A DNA stretch of 22,060 nt from UBA2428 sp002343545 (lineage in GTDB: Bacteria; Bdellovibrionota; UBA2428), in the NCBI GenBank assembly GCA_937952285.1, contig CALFZE010000120.1:1-22060 (forward strand), written 5' to 3'. This document shows, piece by piece, positions 14,706-21,981 of this stretch; position 1 is the first letter of the stretch; each line of letters begins with the position of its first letter. The notes below the pieces were generated by a model. That model did not search any database. It saw only the letters and a list, made by a program, of their open reading frames with translations, and had not been told where the DNA came from. Both the position numbers and the translations under genes were made by a program.

Positions 14706-14724
14706 GTCGGGGTCAGACCCCGAC
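14706..14724. repeat. Perfect 9-bp-arm palindrome GTCGGGGTCAGACCCCGAC over the ABC transporter stop codon
   Basis: Two nine-base arms flank a single central A. On the minus strand the last codons GTC GGG GTC and the TGA stop of the ABC transporter are inside the palindrome, and the DUF1854 ribosome site follows. The core GGGGTCTGACCCC matches a widespread REP-like motif (general knowledge) and shares ten bases with the site at 9042-9055. It could form an RNA hairpin between the two coupled genes. Confidence 0.7.
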
Positions 14725-16971
14725 GATCTCCGCCTGCCGGCGCTGCAGATCGTGCAGTTTCTTGAACTCGCCGCCTTCCTTGGCGAGGAGTTCGCGGTGG
14801 GTGCCGACTTCCACGAGTCGGCCGTTCTTGAGCACGACGAGACGGTCGGCGCGGTCGAGCGTCGAAAGCCGGTGCGCGATCGCGACCACGCTCCGTCCCC
14901 GAACGAGCTCGTTGAGCGCGTCCTGGATGGCCTTCTCCGTCTCGACGTCGACGCTGCTCGTGGCCTCGTCGAGGATGAGGATGCGCGGGTTCTGCAGGAT
15001 CGCCCGCGCGATCGAGACGCGCTGGCGCTCGCCGCCCGAAAGCGTGTGGCCGCGCTCGCCGATCACCGTTTCGTAGCCCATCGGCAGCCGCATGACGAAG
15101 TCGTGCACGCGCGCGGCCTTGGCCGCGGCGAAGACTTCGGCGAGCGGCGCCTCGGGACGTCCGTAGCGGATGTTCTCGAGGAGCGTGCCGTGGAAGAGGT
15201 ACGGCTCCTGGAGCACCATGCCGATCTGCGTCCGGTAGCTTCCCACCTCGAGCTCGTCGATCGGTTGGCCGTCGACGAGGATGCGACCCGCATCGGCTTC
15301 GTAGAAGCGCGCGAGCAGATTCACGAGCGTGCTCTTGCCCGATCCCGACGGACCCACGAGCCCGATGAGTTCGCCGGGGCGGATCTCGAGGTCGATCCCG
15401 TGCAGGACGCGTCGGATGCCGTCGTAGCTGAACGAGACGTTCTCGAAGCGGATGTGGCCTTGCAGCGGCGGCGCCGTACGGCGACCCGTGCCGAGGTCCG
15501 ATCCCACGTCCGTGTCGAGGATCTCGAAGATCCGCTGCGCCGAGCTCGTGGCCCGGTTCATGACCCGCGAGATCTGCCCGATGGTCTCGAGCGGCTGTAC
15601 GAAGAGACCCGTGTACATGAGGAAGCTCACGAAGGTTCCCGGCGTGAGCGTGCCCCAAGGACTCGTGCCGATCAGGCGCGGCAATCCGAAGGCCCAGACG
15701 GCGAGCACGGTCAGGTGCAGGCTCATCATGAGCAACGGCCAGAAGCGCGTCCACGCGTCGTGGATCCTGCCGAATTCTTCGATCGCGGCATCGTTCGCGG
15801 CGCCGAAACGCGCGACCTCGTGCTCGCTGCGGTTGAACGCCTTGATGACCCGGATCCCCGGCAGCGCGTCCGAAACGAGCGCGGTCAGGCGCGACCATCG
15901 GCGCCAGGCGCGGCTGAAGAGCCGCTCCATTCGACGGCTATGCCAGAAGAGCGCGTAGAGCAGGAACGGCACCGGCAGGATCATCACGAGCCCGAGTCGC
16001 CAATCCAAGCACAGCAGCATGACCGACATCGCCACGAGCATGAGGCAAGACACGCTCACTTCCACGACGCCGTACCCGATGAAGTCCCAGATGCGGTCCG
16101 TGTCGGAAGTCACGCGCGAGACGAGCCCGCCCGTCGGCTTCTTGCTGAAGAACGCGAGTCCGAGCTTGTGCAGATGGGCGTAGACGTCGCGGCGCAAGTC
16201 GCGCACCACGTATTCGCCGACCATCGCAATCGAGACGAGCTTCAGCCACGCGAGAAGCTCGCGCGCGAGGAAGGTCGCCGCGAGCGCGCCGACGAGCCAA
16301 GCGCCGAAACGCGTGGCTTCCTCGATCCCGAGCCGATTTTCCTGCAGCGGCTTCAGGATGCGGTCGAGAAGCACGCCCGTGTACCACGAAGGCAGCAGGC
16401 TCAGACCCGTGAAGCCGAAGGCCGCGACGCCCCCCAAGAGGAGGCGTCGACGGTAGGGCTTCACGTACTTGAGCAAGCGCGACAGTACGCCGCCGCGCTC
16501 CCCCTTCGAGAGGGACTGCACCTCGAGTACCGGCTTCAGCAGCGCCTCGCGGTAGCCCGCGTCGGCGTCCTTCATCTTGGCCGACGGCACGAAACGCGGA
16601 TCCTCGATGCGCGCTTCGATGAGCGAGCGGACCCGCGCGAGGGCGCCGCGATGCCGCTTCGTCGCGCGAAAGCCAATCCGCGGACCTTCCGCGTCGCTCA
16701 GCAGCAAGCGCACGAGGCTCGGCGCCTCGCTCTCTTCCGCTTTGCGGAAGTCGGCGAGTGGCCACTTTCGCGTCGAGCTCGGTCGAGCTTCGAGGAGCCA
16801 GGGCCCCGCGACGGCGAGCCACGCGTCGTAGGACTTCAGATCGGCATCGAGGTCGAGACGGGCGTAAGCCTCCAAGGGGACGCCGGCTTCGGCCTCGAGC
16901 TCTCTGCGCAGGGTCGAAGGGATTCGCGCGGCTTCGCCGCTGAATTCTTCGAGACTATTCATCGTGGACAT
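14713..16971 (-). CDS. ABC exporter (fused permease/ATPase) with extra N-terminal domain
   Basis: 752 residues, about 150 longer than a usual half-transporter. Residues 1-165 are soluble and carry a segment (PLADFRKAEES...GFRATKRHRGALARVRSLIEARIEDP) that looks like a small beta-rich domain closed by a helix. Residues 175-460 are the six-helix type I exporter membrane domain; 505-750 is the ATPase with Walker A GPSGSGKST (540-548), Q-loop VLQEPYLF, signature LSGGERQ (644-650), Walker B ILILDEA (664-670) and H-loop His700. It acts as a dimer in the inner membrane. The substrate is unknown; lipid, peptide or polymer-related export are possible. ATG at 16971 follows AAAGGA by six bases. It is followed by DUF1854 and preceded by a 68-residue protein on the same strand. 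Confidence 0.92.
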   Translation of the reverse strand: MSTMNSLEEFSGEAARIPSTLRRELEAEAGVPLEAYARLDLDADLKSYDAWLAVAGPWLLEARPSSTRKWPLADFRKAEESEAPSLVRLLLSDAEGPRIGFRATKRHRGALARVRSLIEARIEDPRFVPSAKMKDADAGYREALLKPVLEVQSLSKGERGGVLSRLLKYVKPYRRRLLLGGVAAFGFTGLSLLPSWYTGVLLDRILKPLQENRLGIEEATRFGAWLVGALAATFLARELLAWLKLVSIAMVGEYVVRDLRRDVYAHLHKLGLAFFSKKPTGGLVSRVTSDTDRIWDFIGYGVVEVSVSCLMLVAMSVMLLCLDWRLGLVMILPVPFLLYALFWHSRRMERLFSRAWRRWSRLTALVSDALPGIRVIKAFNRSEHEVARFGAANDAAIEEFGRIHDAWTRFWPLLMMSLHLTVLAVWAFGLPRLIGTSPWGTLTPGTFVSFLMYTGLFVQPLETIGQISRVMNRATSSAQRIFEILDTDVGSDLGTGRRTAPPLQGHIRFENVSFSYDGIRRVLHGIDLEIRPGELIGLVGPSGSGKSTLVNLLARFYEADAGRILVDGQPIDELEVGSYRTQIGMVLQEPYLFHGTLLENIRYGRPEAPLAEVFAAAKAARVHDFVMRLPMGYETVIGERGHTLSGGERQRVSIARAILQNPRILILDEATSSVDVETEKAIQDALNELVRGRSVVAIAHRLSTLDRADRLVVLKNGRLVEVGTHRELLAKEGGEFKKLHDLQRRQAEIVGV

Positions 16972-16998
16972 GACGTTCCTTTCGTCCTCGCGCTTTGA

Positions 16999-17205
16999 TT
17001 AGAAGCGCGGGGCATCCCAACGAACGGATTCCCATTCGTATCGCGCGAGGGGTTTCTTTTCGGGACATTCCCGACGCACGAGTTCGGCCGCGACCCAGAA
17101 CTCGTTGGCCGGAACTTTCTTCCGGCGGCGTTCCGCTTTCGGAACGCTTAATTTGATCGGCACGCGCCAAAACGCGAGGCGCCGCCAACCCACAAGGGCT
17201 TTCAT
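16999..17205 (-). CDS. 68-residue basic protein upstream of the ABC exporter
   Basis: ATG at 17205 follows AAAGG by five bases; longer frames lack such a site. It begins MKALVGWRRLAFWRVPIKL and then has a very basic patch (KAERRRKK) followed by Pro-Ala-Asn-Glu-Phe-Trp, an acidic/basic mixed tail, and ends RWDAPRF. Nearly one residue in four is Lys or Arg, with five tryptophans, which suggests nucleic-acid or membrane-surface contact. No family is recognised. The gap to the ABC transporter is 27 nt, so it is likely in the same operon. The codons have the G/C-rich third positions of the real genes around it. Confidence 0.5.
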   Translation of the reverse strand: MKALVGWRRLAFWRVPIKLSVPKAERRRKKVPANEFWVAAELVRRECPEKKPLARYEWESVRWDAPRF

Positions 17206-17373
17206 GGTGACCTTTCCGAGGAGTAGCGCGCCGCGGACCCGTGGAGCGAACGCAAGGCGATCGACCCGCGGGTCTCGCGAGGCGAGACTCCCAGCGCACG
17301 CGAAGTCGGTGGCCCGAAGGCGCACGCGACGACGCGCGATAAAATTTAATTCAAACGACGATTGGAACGGAGA

Positions 17374-17454
17374 GTTTCGGCGTTAATGCCGGAAACGAGG
17401 CGCGCCTCCCTCGGGCGACGAATCGGGCCCGAGGTCGAGGCAATCGAGGGAGGC
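17374..17454 (-). promoter_or_regulatory. Nested hairpins in the 3' part of the 43-codon ORF, possible attenuator-like leader
   Basis: GCCTCCCTCG (17404-17413) is a perfect inverted match to CGAGGGAGGC (17445-17454), enclosing TCGGGCCCGA (17423-17432), itself a palindrome. Just beyond, GTTTCGGC (17374-17381) pairs with GCCGGAAAC (17388-17396, one bulge) over the ORF's stop codon. Together with the strong ribosome site of the small ORF this looks like a leader that could sense translation; no T-run was seen, so transcription termination is not supported. Confidence 0.45.
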
Positions 17455-17514
17455 GACGCCAGCCGTGATGATGGTTACCATCTTCGTGTTCGAGAAAAGT
17501 TGAATGTTTTGCAT
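17383..17514 (-). CDS. 43-residue small ORF with very strong ribosome site, leader peptide or precursor candidate
   Basis: ATG at 17514 is preceded by AAAGGAGG nine to ten bases upstream, among the strongest ribosome sites in the window; TAA at 17383. The peptide begins MQNIQLFSNTKMVTIITAG, holds a single Cys within SLDCLDL, and ends with a Pro/Gly/Ser-rich tail PEGGAPRFRH. It lies between tRNA-Arg and the 68-residue protein, 177 nt before the latter. It could be a leader peptide for the downstream transporter operon, an exported or modified peptide precursor, or an unrelated micro-protein. No family is recognised. The shared APRF near its end and at the end of the 68-residue protein may be chance. 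Confidence 0.5.
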   Translation of the reverse strand: MQNIQLFSNTKMVTIITAGVASLDCLDLGPDSSPEGGAPRFRH

Positions 17515-17639
17515 TTGCGATCGTCCTCCTTTCGATAGGGATGAAACATAGATGACACGGCCGCGAAACTAAGACAAGCGCTTTCGTCGCTGAGAGTGAA
17601 TCTCATCGCGAAGACGTGTCGGAATTTTGATCGCGACGT

Positions 17640-17714
17640 TGGCAGTCCCAGCAGGAATCGAACCTACAACTCCTCTTTAGGAAAGAGGCGTTATATCCAT
17701 TTAACTATGGGACC
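17640..17714 (-). tRNA. tRNA-Arg(CCU)
   Basis: Minus strand: acceptor GGTCCCA pairs with TGGGACT (first pair G-U), discriminator G and encoded CCA. D-arm GTTAAATGGATATAAC, anticodon arm CCTCT-TTCCTAA-AGAGG with anticodon CCT, T-arm GTAGG-TTCGATT-CCTGC. It is like the E. coli AGG-reading arginine tRNA. Length 75 nt. Confidence 0.95.
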
Positions 17715-17802
17715 GTACTTGGATTTCTCCACTGAACAAAACTTTGGCTGAGGTGTCCATACCGGGCGGCAGGAATACCTTGTTAAGATGGAGGTGCGAC
17801 TT

Positions 17803-18882
17803 ATGGCATCGAACCTTGCCGCGCAGCTTCACCCCTATCTTTCTTACCTCCTCATGGGGCAGCTCGCTCTATTCGGCGGCGCGATCCTCGTGGGCTGCGT
17901 GCTCGTCTTCCGTCGGCTCTTCTCGCGGAAGCCCGCGAAAGACTTGGGCGACGACGCGAGCCGCGTCGCCGAAGAAATCAACGAAGAGATCCGCCGTTTG
18001 CGCGCGCTGCGGGATCGTCTCTCGCCGGACTTCGCCGGCGAAGGGGACGAGCCTTCGGTCGTCGCGGTATCGGCACCTTCGGGGGCGGCGAATTCGAGCG
18101 GCGCGGATCGCGACGCCATCGCGAAGGAAGTCGAAGCCCAGTGGTCCGGGCGCGTGAAGGAACTCGAGTCGCAGTTGGCACTCGCGGCCGCGGCGCCCGC
18201 TTCCGGCGCGGATCCGGCCGAAGTCGAAAAGCTCAAGTCCGAGAAGACGGAACTCGAGATGAAAGTCGCCGGGCTCGAAAAGGTCATCTCGGAGTACCAG
18301 ATCTTCGAAGAAGACTTCGCGCTCGTTAAAAAATACAAGGAAGAGAACGAGCGGCTCCGCGCGGCGGGCGCCGTGCCCGCCGAAGCTCCCGCCCCCGCCG
18401 GTCCCAAGATGACGGAGCAGGATATCGCGAGCCTCTTCGGGGACATCGCGGGCGACGCGGCGAAAGAGAACCCCGCTCCCGCCACGCCGGATCCCGTTCC
18501 CGAGCCGGCTCCCGCGCCCGTCGAAGTCGCGCCGAGCGCCGACGCGAACCCGCCCTTGGAGCAATCCGAACTCGAAAAGCTCCTCGCGGAAGCGCAGAGC
18601 GAAGCCGATCAGAATGCGCTCCTCGAGGACACGCCTTCGGCACCCGCGGAAACGACGACGATCGCCGCCGCGCCGGCCGCGAGCGAAGCCGTTCCCGAAA
18701 CGTTGGTCGAAGCTCCGGCGTCGACTAACGCGGCGACCAAGCCCGCCGGCGTCGACCCCAGTCTCGAGGCCATGGCGATGGAGATCGACGAAGGCGACGC
18801 CGAAGCGATGTCCGAAGCCGGTGGCGACGACGTCATGGCCGAGTTCGAGAAGCTCCTCGGCGAAACGGGCACGAAGTCGTGA
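17803..18882 (+). CDS. Membrane-anchored coiled-coil protein with repeated acidic helical motifs
   Basis: 359 residues from ATG at 17803, chosen over 17788 because GGAGG lies eight to nine bases upstream. One membrane helix (about 14-37, YLLMGQLALFGGAILVGCVLV) is followed by a basic stop-transfer (FRRLFSRK), a coiled coil (50-72 and about 105-187, with VEKLKSEKTELEMKVAGLEK), and a low-complexity Ala/Pro/Glu-rich tail. In the tail three short amphipathic motifs recur: TEQDIASLFGDI (204-215), EQSELEKLLAEA (253-264) and VMAEFEKLLGET (344-355). They resemble the D-E-I-D-x-L-L peptide of FliM and CheZ that binds CheY (similarity of pattern only). It shares GTGA with the next gene. Function unknown; probably a cytoplasm-facing scaffold. 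Confidence 0.75.
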   Translation: MASNLAAQLHPYLSYLLMGQLALFGGAILVGCVLVFRRLFSRKPAKDLGDDASRVAEEINEEIRRLRALRDRLSPDFAGEGDEPSVVAVSAPSGAANSSGADRDAIAKEVEAQWSGRVKELESQLALAAAAPASGADPAEVEKLKSEKTELEMKVAGLEKVISEYQIFEEDFALVKKYKEENERLRAAGAVPAEAPAPAGPKMTEQDIASLFGDIAGDAAKENPAPATPDPVPEPAPAPVEVAPSADANPPLEQSELEKLLAEAQSEADQNALLEDTPSAPAETTTIAAAPAASEAVPETLVEAPASTNAATKPAGVDPSLEAMAMEIDEGDAEAMSEAGGDDVMAEFEKLLGETGTKS

Positions 18883-19559
18883 TCCTCGGAAGGGCATTCG
18901 CGATCGCGCTCCTGGCGACGGCCTCGCTCGCGACGGCCTCGACCGGCCCTTCCGACAAGGGGCGACGCTCCGCCCGTCCGGCGAAATCCGCGTTTCGCGC
19001 CGACGCGAAATGGCGTCTCGGTGACTTCCTGGAACTCTCGCGTCGCGATCCCGATCGTCTCGTGAAGCTCGGCAAGGCTTACTTCAGCGAAGATCGTTTG
19101 CGTCGTTCGTCGCGCGAAACGAAGCTCGTCTTCGAGTGGCAGGATCGCATCGCGATCGTCGGGGCCCTCTCGGACTTCTTCGACCCGGCCGCCGAAACGG
19201 CCTTGGGCGCGCGTCGCGCCCACTTCCGCAAGGAAGCCAAGGCGCTGCTCGTTCGCGCCGTGCTCGACGACACCTCTTTGCTCGTGCGCGACGCCGCGGT
19301 CGAGGCCATCCGTCGGGTTCAGCGCATGCAGCCCGGACTCAACCGCGATTGGCTGGCCCCGCTCGTGAAGGCCTTCGAGGACGACCGCAACGTGATCGAG
19401 GGCGAAGGCCTTTTCATTCGCGAGACCATCCTGACGGCCTTGCGCGAAGGTTCGCATCCGCTCAGCGCGGCCGTGCGTCGCTCGGCCCGGCGAGATCGCA
19501 ACCCTCAGGTTCGTGAACTCATCAAAGCCTGGGATACTTCGGCGTACGGAAAGCTCTAG
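18879..19559 (+). CDS. Secreted helical-repeat (HEAT-like) protein
   Basis: 226 residues, starting with GTG that overlaps the previous stop (GTGA), so translation is coupled. The N-terminus (ILGRAFAIALLATASLATAS) is a signal peptide, cleaved near 20. Residues 75-180 contain helix pairs of the HEAT type, such as ALLVRAVLDDTSLLVRDAAVEAIRRV (114-139), LAPLVKAFEDDRN and GLFIRETILTALREGS, with the D-x-x-x-x-V-R-x-x-A spacing typical of these repeats. HEAT modules bind other proteins; the partner is unknown. Its coupling to the coiled-coil membrane protein suggests that they act together across the inner membrane. The stop meets the stop of the converging lipoprotein with no gap (CTAGCTAG). Confidence 0.75.
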   Translation: MILGRAFAIALLATASLATASTGPSDKGRRSARPAKSAFRADAKWRLGDFLELSRRDPDRLVKLGKAYFSEDRLRRSSRETKLVFEWQDRIAIVGALSDFFDPAAETALGARRAHFRKEAKALLVRAVLDDTSLLVRDAAVEAIRRVQRMQPGLNRDWLAPLVKAFEDDRNVIEGEGLFIRETILTALREGSHPLSAAVRRSARRDRNPQVRELIKAWDTSAYGKL

Positions 19560-20087
19560 CTAGGGGCGATTGGCGCGGGAACCGACAGACTTGCGTTTGA
19601 GCGCGTCCGCGATCCGCATGCGCTGCCGGATGCGGTAGAGGATGACGTTTTCCTCGATCTGGTCGGTCGGAAGTCTCTCCCAGTCCGTGAAGATGTTCTT
19701 GTACTGGGCGAGCTCCTTGGTCACTTGCACGCGAATGGCGGGTTCGCCCGTCTGGGGTACGATCCCCTTCGAGAGCTTGATCTTCAGCCGGTAGCGGACT
19801 TCCTCGAGAAACTCGTCGCGGTCCGGATGCTCGTAGAGCTCGCGGTTAAAGCGGAAGTCGGACCACTCCGTCTGCAGCAGGCCCGACTCGCGGGTCGCGA
19901 CCGTGATCGAATAGATGTCGAGGACGCGCACCGTCGCGTTCCAAACGGTTTCGAAGTTGCCCGGAATGACGGCCGTGAAGGGAAGGTCGAGCGGCCGGGG
20001 CGGCGGCTTGGACGACGCGCAGGCCCCCACGAGGAGCAGGGACAAAGCCATCGCGGGAAAGCGTAAGCGGAAAAGGCGCCGATCCAT
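19560..20087 (-). CDS. BamC/NlpB-like outer-membrane lipoprotein
   Basis: 175 residues. A lipoprotein signal (MDRRLFRLRFPAMALSLLLVGAC, lipobox VGAC) is followed by a Pro-rich linker and a single domain: PFTAVIPGNFETVWNATVRVLDIYSITVATRESGLLQTEW, then RYRLKIKLSK, PAIRVQVTKELAQY. The pattern F-x-x-V-W-x-x-x-x-x-x-L then a G-x-(L/I)-x-T-x-W after a polar turn is that of BamC, part of the outer-membrane protein assembly complex, but only one such domain is present and the match is to pattern, so the role is an inference. Second ORF of a possible pair after the small ORF at 20097-20240. ATG at 20087 has a weak ribosome site. Confidence 0.7.
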   Translation of the reverse strand: MDRRLFRLRFPAMALSLLLVGACASSKPPPRPLDLPFTAVIPGNFETVWNATVRVLDIYSITVATRESGLLQTEWSDFRFNRELYEHPDRDEFLEEVRYRLKIKLSKGIVPQTGEPAIRVQVTKELAQYKNIFTDWERLPTDQIEENVILYRIRQRMRIADALKRKSVGSRANRP

Positions 20088-20096
20088 GCTTCCATT

Positions 20097-20240
20097 CTAA
20101 GGCAAGGGCGCCCAAACCCCGAGTCGGTCGATCCGCAAAAGACGACGTTTCTCCGACGTGACGAGTCGGCGCGTCGACTCGCTCGTGGCGTCGCGAGGAA
20201 GCTCGGCTTCCGCCTGAACCAGGATGAGAACTTCGGGCAC
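20097..20240 (-). CDS. Possible 47-residue small ORF upstream of the lipoprotein
   Basis: A GTG at 20240 opens a frame that ends with TAG at 20097, nine bases before the lipoprotein ATG. It begins VPEVLILVQAEAELPRD, has a basic middle (SEKRRLLRIDRL) and ends GVWAPLP. Its third codon positions are rich in G/C like real genes. The GTG, however, sits directly after the T-run of the upstream terminator and there is no ribosome site, so it may be a gene remnant or an untranslated leader. Confidence 0.3.
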   Translation of the reverse strand: MPEVLILVQAEAELPRDATSESTRRLVTSEKRRLLRIDRLGVWAPLP

Positions 20241-20274
20241 AAAAAAGCCCGGACGGAAGACCCGCCCGGGCTTT
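20241..20274 (-). terminator. Rho-independent terminator of the secreted protein gene
   Basis: On the minus strand AAAGCCCGG (20274-20266) pairs with CCGGGCTTT (20252-20244), loop of 13 nt, followed by Ts (six As at 20241-20246 on the plus strand). It lies 22 nt after the stop of the gene at 20297-21514. Confidence 0.88.
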
Positions 20275-20296
20275 CGCCGCGAGAATGGATTCGCGA

Positions 20297-21514
20297 TCAG
20301 GGCAACATGACGAAGCGGATCTCGGTCGCGAAGGTGAAGAGTTCCGGCTCTTCGTCTTCGATCGAGGGCGCGTCGACGGGTCGGTCGGTTCCCACGAAGA
20401 GGAGCACGATGTCTTCGTCGGCGCTCAGCGCGGTCGAAAGGTCGAAGCGGCCGGTGGCCGCGCTCGTCCAAGCTTCGAGCTTCTGCGTGCGCTGAAGCAC
20501 GCGGCCCGGGCGCTCGTCACCGCCGAGCGAGCGCAGGACCTTCGCGCTCAGGAACGGCGAAACGCGTTGGGGCAGGACCTTGGCGTCTTTGCCCGTACGA
20601 AGGACGGCCATCCAGCCGTTCCCCGCGATCGGGGTCCAGCGCACGGTCGAACCCGTCACGGAAGCGTTGCGGATCGGCTCGGGCACGCCTTGGACGGCGT
20701 AGGCTTGGCCGTTGCTCGGCACGAAGTGGCCTTCGATCGACTTGATCTTCTGGCCTTCGCCGTTCGTGATGCGCGCGAAGTAAGCACGCGTCGGCGCGCC
20801 TCCGAGCGAGGGAGCCGTGGCGAGCTGGCCTTGGGCCGCGGGCGTGCCCACGATGTCCGTCAGCATCCAGCGCTTCGCGGGAGTCTGCTGAAAGTGCAGC
20901 GCGACGTCGGCCGTGTTCGCGGGCGCGGCGTTGCGCGTCCAGCGGTAGCCGGTCTGCTTGCGGAAGCTCTGGTTGAGGCCCAGCGTGATCGCGCGGTCGC
21001 CGGCCCAGGCGCGGTTCGGCGTGATCGTGTACTGGGTCATCGAGACGAGCGGGATCATCTTCGAGAAGGGGGCTTTGTCCTGCGCAAGCTTGATCAAGTC
21101 GGAGAGCTTCGCGTTGAAGGCGAGCGCCATGAGCTCTTCGTCGCGGCCCGCCGGACCGTAGAACCCGAAGCTCGGCTTCTCGATGGTGATCGGCAGGATC
21201 CCGTAGCGTTCCTTTTGCTTGGGGATGTGCAGGTTACCCGGCATCTTGACCGTGAGGGGCCCCACGGAAACTTCTTCGGGCGGCGCGAGCAGCGTCTCGA
21301 ACTGGAACTGCAGCAGCTCGCTCGAGCGGATGGTCGGCAGCACGAGCGAAGCGCCGATGATGTCGTCGCGGTCCTTGAGACCGGCGTAGCCGGTCACGTT
21401 GCCGGGCACGCGGGCGAGTCCCGTCACGAAGTCGTAGTGTTTCGGCGCTTGGTAAGACGCTTGGGCCGAGCCGACGATGGCGATCGCGGCGGCCGCTAGA
21501 ATGGACTTCTTCAT
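20297..21514 (-). CDS. Secreted protein of unknown function
   Basis: 405 residues with a textbook signal peptide (MKKSILAAAAIAIVGSAQA, cleaved before SYQAP). The mature part has no membrane helix, few Cys and many beta-prone stretches, such as DIIGASLVLPTIRSSELLQFQFETLL and the late DEDIVLLFVGTDRPVD. It looks like two beta-rich halves (about 20-170 and 190-400); the second includes GSTVRWTPIAGNGWMAVLR, which recalls fibronectin III-like loops, but I cannot name a family. Monocistronic, with GGGAGGAACC ten bases before the ATG and its own terminator, and therefore probably well expressed. Likely periplasmic or surface. Confidence 0.75.
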   Translation of the reverse strand: MKKSILAAAAIAIVGSAQASYQAPKHYDFVTGLARVPGNVTGYAGLKDRDDIIGASLVLPTIRSSELLQFQFETLLAPPEEVSVGPLTVKMPGNLHIPKQKERYGILPITIEKPSFGFYGPAGRDEELMALAFNAKLSDLIKLAQDKAPFSKMIPLVSMTQYTITPNRAWAGDRAITLGLNQSFRKQTGYRWTRNAAPANTADVALHFQQTPAKRWMLTDIVGTPAAQGQLATAPSLGGAPTRAYFARITNGEGQKIKSIEGHFVPSNGQAYAVQGVPEPIRNASVTGSTVRWTPIAGNGWMAVLRTGKDAKVLPQRVSPFLSAKVLRSLGGDERPGRVLQRTQKLEAWTSAATGRFDLSTALSADEDIVLLFVGTDRPVDAPSIEDEEPELFTFATEIRFVMLP

Positions 21515-21904
21515 CCGTATGGTTCCTCCCTCGGAATGGGAAAAACTCTAACACGGAAAATCCGGGAGCGTTTTTGCGCGGCGGCGTTCCGCTTCCAAGG
21601 CGGAATGCTTTTCGGCCTTTCAAAGTCTTTCGAAGCTCGAGGACGGCACAAGATCTCGCGCGATCTTCGGGGCCCTCGAGCGCTTGGCCGCCGTCGTGGG
21701 AGCTCCGGCGGCCGCGAAGTTCCGTGCGGGGCGTGGCCGCTCGGCAGGCAAAATCAGGGGAGCCGGCTTTAGTATCAAAATCCAGGACTTAGGAGGGTCC
21801 CTGGGGATGCCGACGAAACGAAAACTCGTCAATGAAATCCGCGTCTTGCGTTCCGAAAATCCCTCTGTTAAGTCGCAAGCTTCTCAATCGAGAAGTTCAC
21901 CGAT
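21515..21904. other. 390-nt stretch without a convincing gene
   Basis: It must hold the promoter of the minus-strand secreted protein and that of tRNA-Met. A TAGTAT at 21770-21775 could be a -10 box for the tRNA. A 35-codon frame (21807-21914) has AGGAGG ten bases upstream but ends inside the tRNA, so it is not counted as a gene. Confidence 0.5.
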
Positions 21905-21981
21905 GCCTGGGTAGCTCAGATGGTGAGAGCGGCGGATTCATAACCCGCAGGTCGGCGGTTCGATCCCGCCCTCAGGCACCA
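21905..21981 (+). tRNA. tRNA-Met(CAU), probably elongator
   Basis: Acceptor GCCTGGG pairs with CTCAGGC (one G-U), discriminator A, encoded CCA. D-arm GCTC...GAGC, anticodon loop TTCATAA with CAT, T-arm GGCGG-TTCGATC-CCGCC. The first pair is G-C and the anticodon stem has an A-C mismatch next to the loop, so it lacks the C1-A72 mismatch and three G-C pairs of initiator tRNA. An isoleucine tRNA with lysidine-modified CAU cannot be fully excluded. Confidence 0.93.

Noticed and set aside
14752..16998. 748-codon open frame opposite the ABC exporter
   Set aside because: Antisense shadow; repeated Glu/Arg/Ala/Asp with no recognisable motif, while the minus strand has every ABC motif.
17640..17714. 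tRNA-Arg as attachment site of an integrated element
   Set aside because: No integrase, no repeat of the tRNA 3' end seen in the window.
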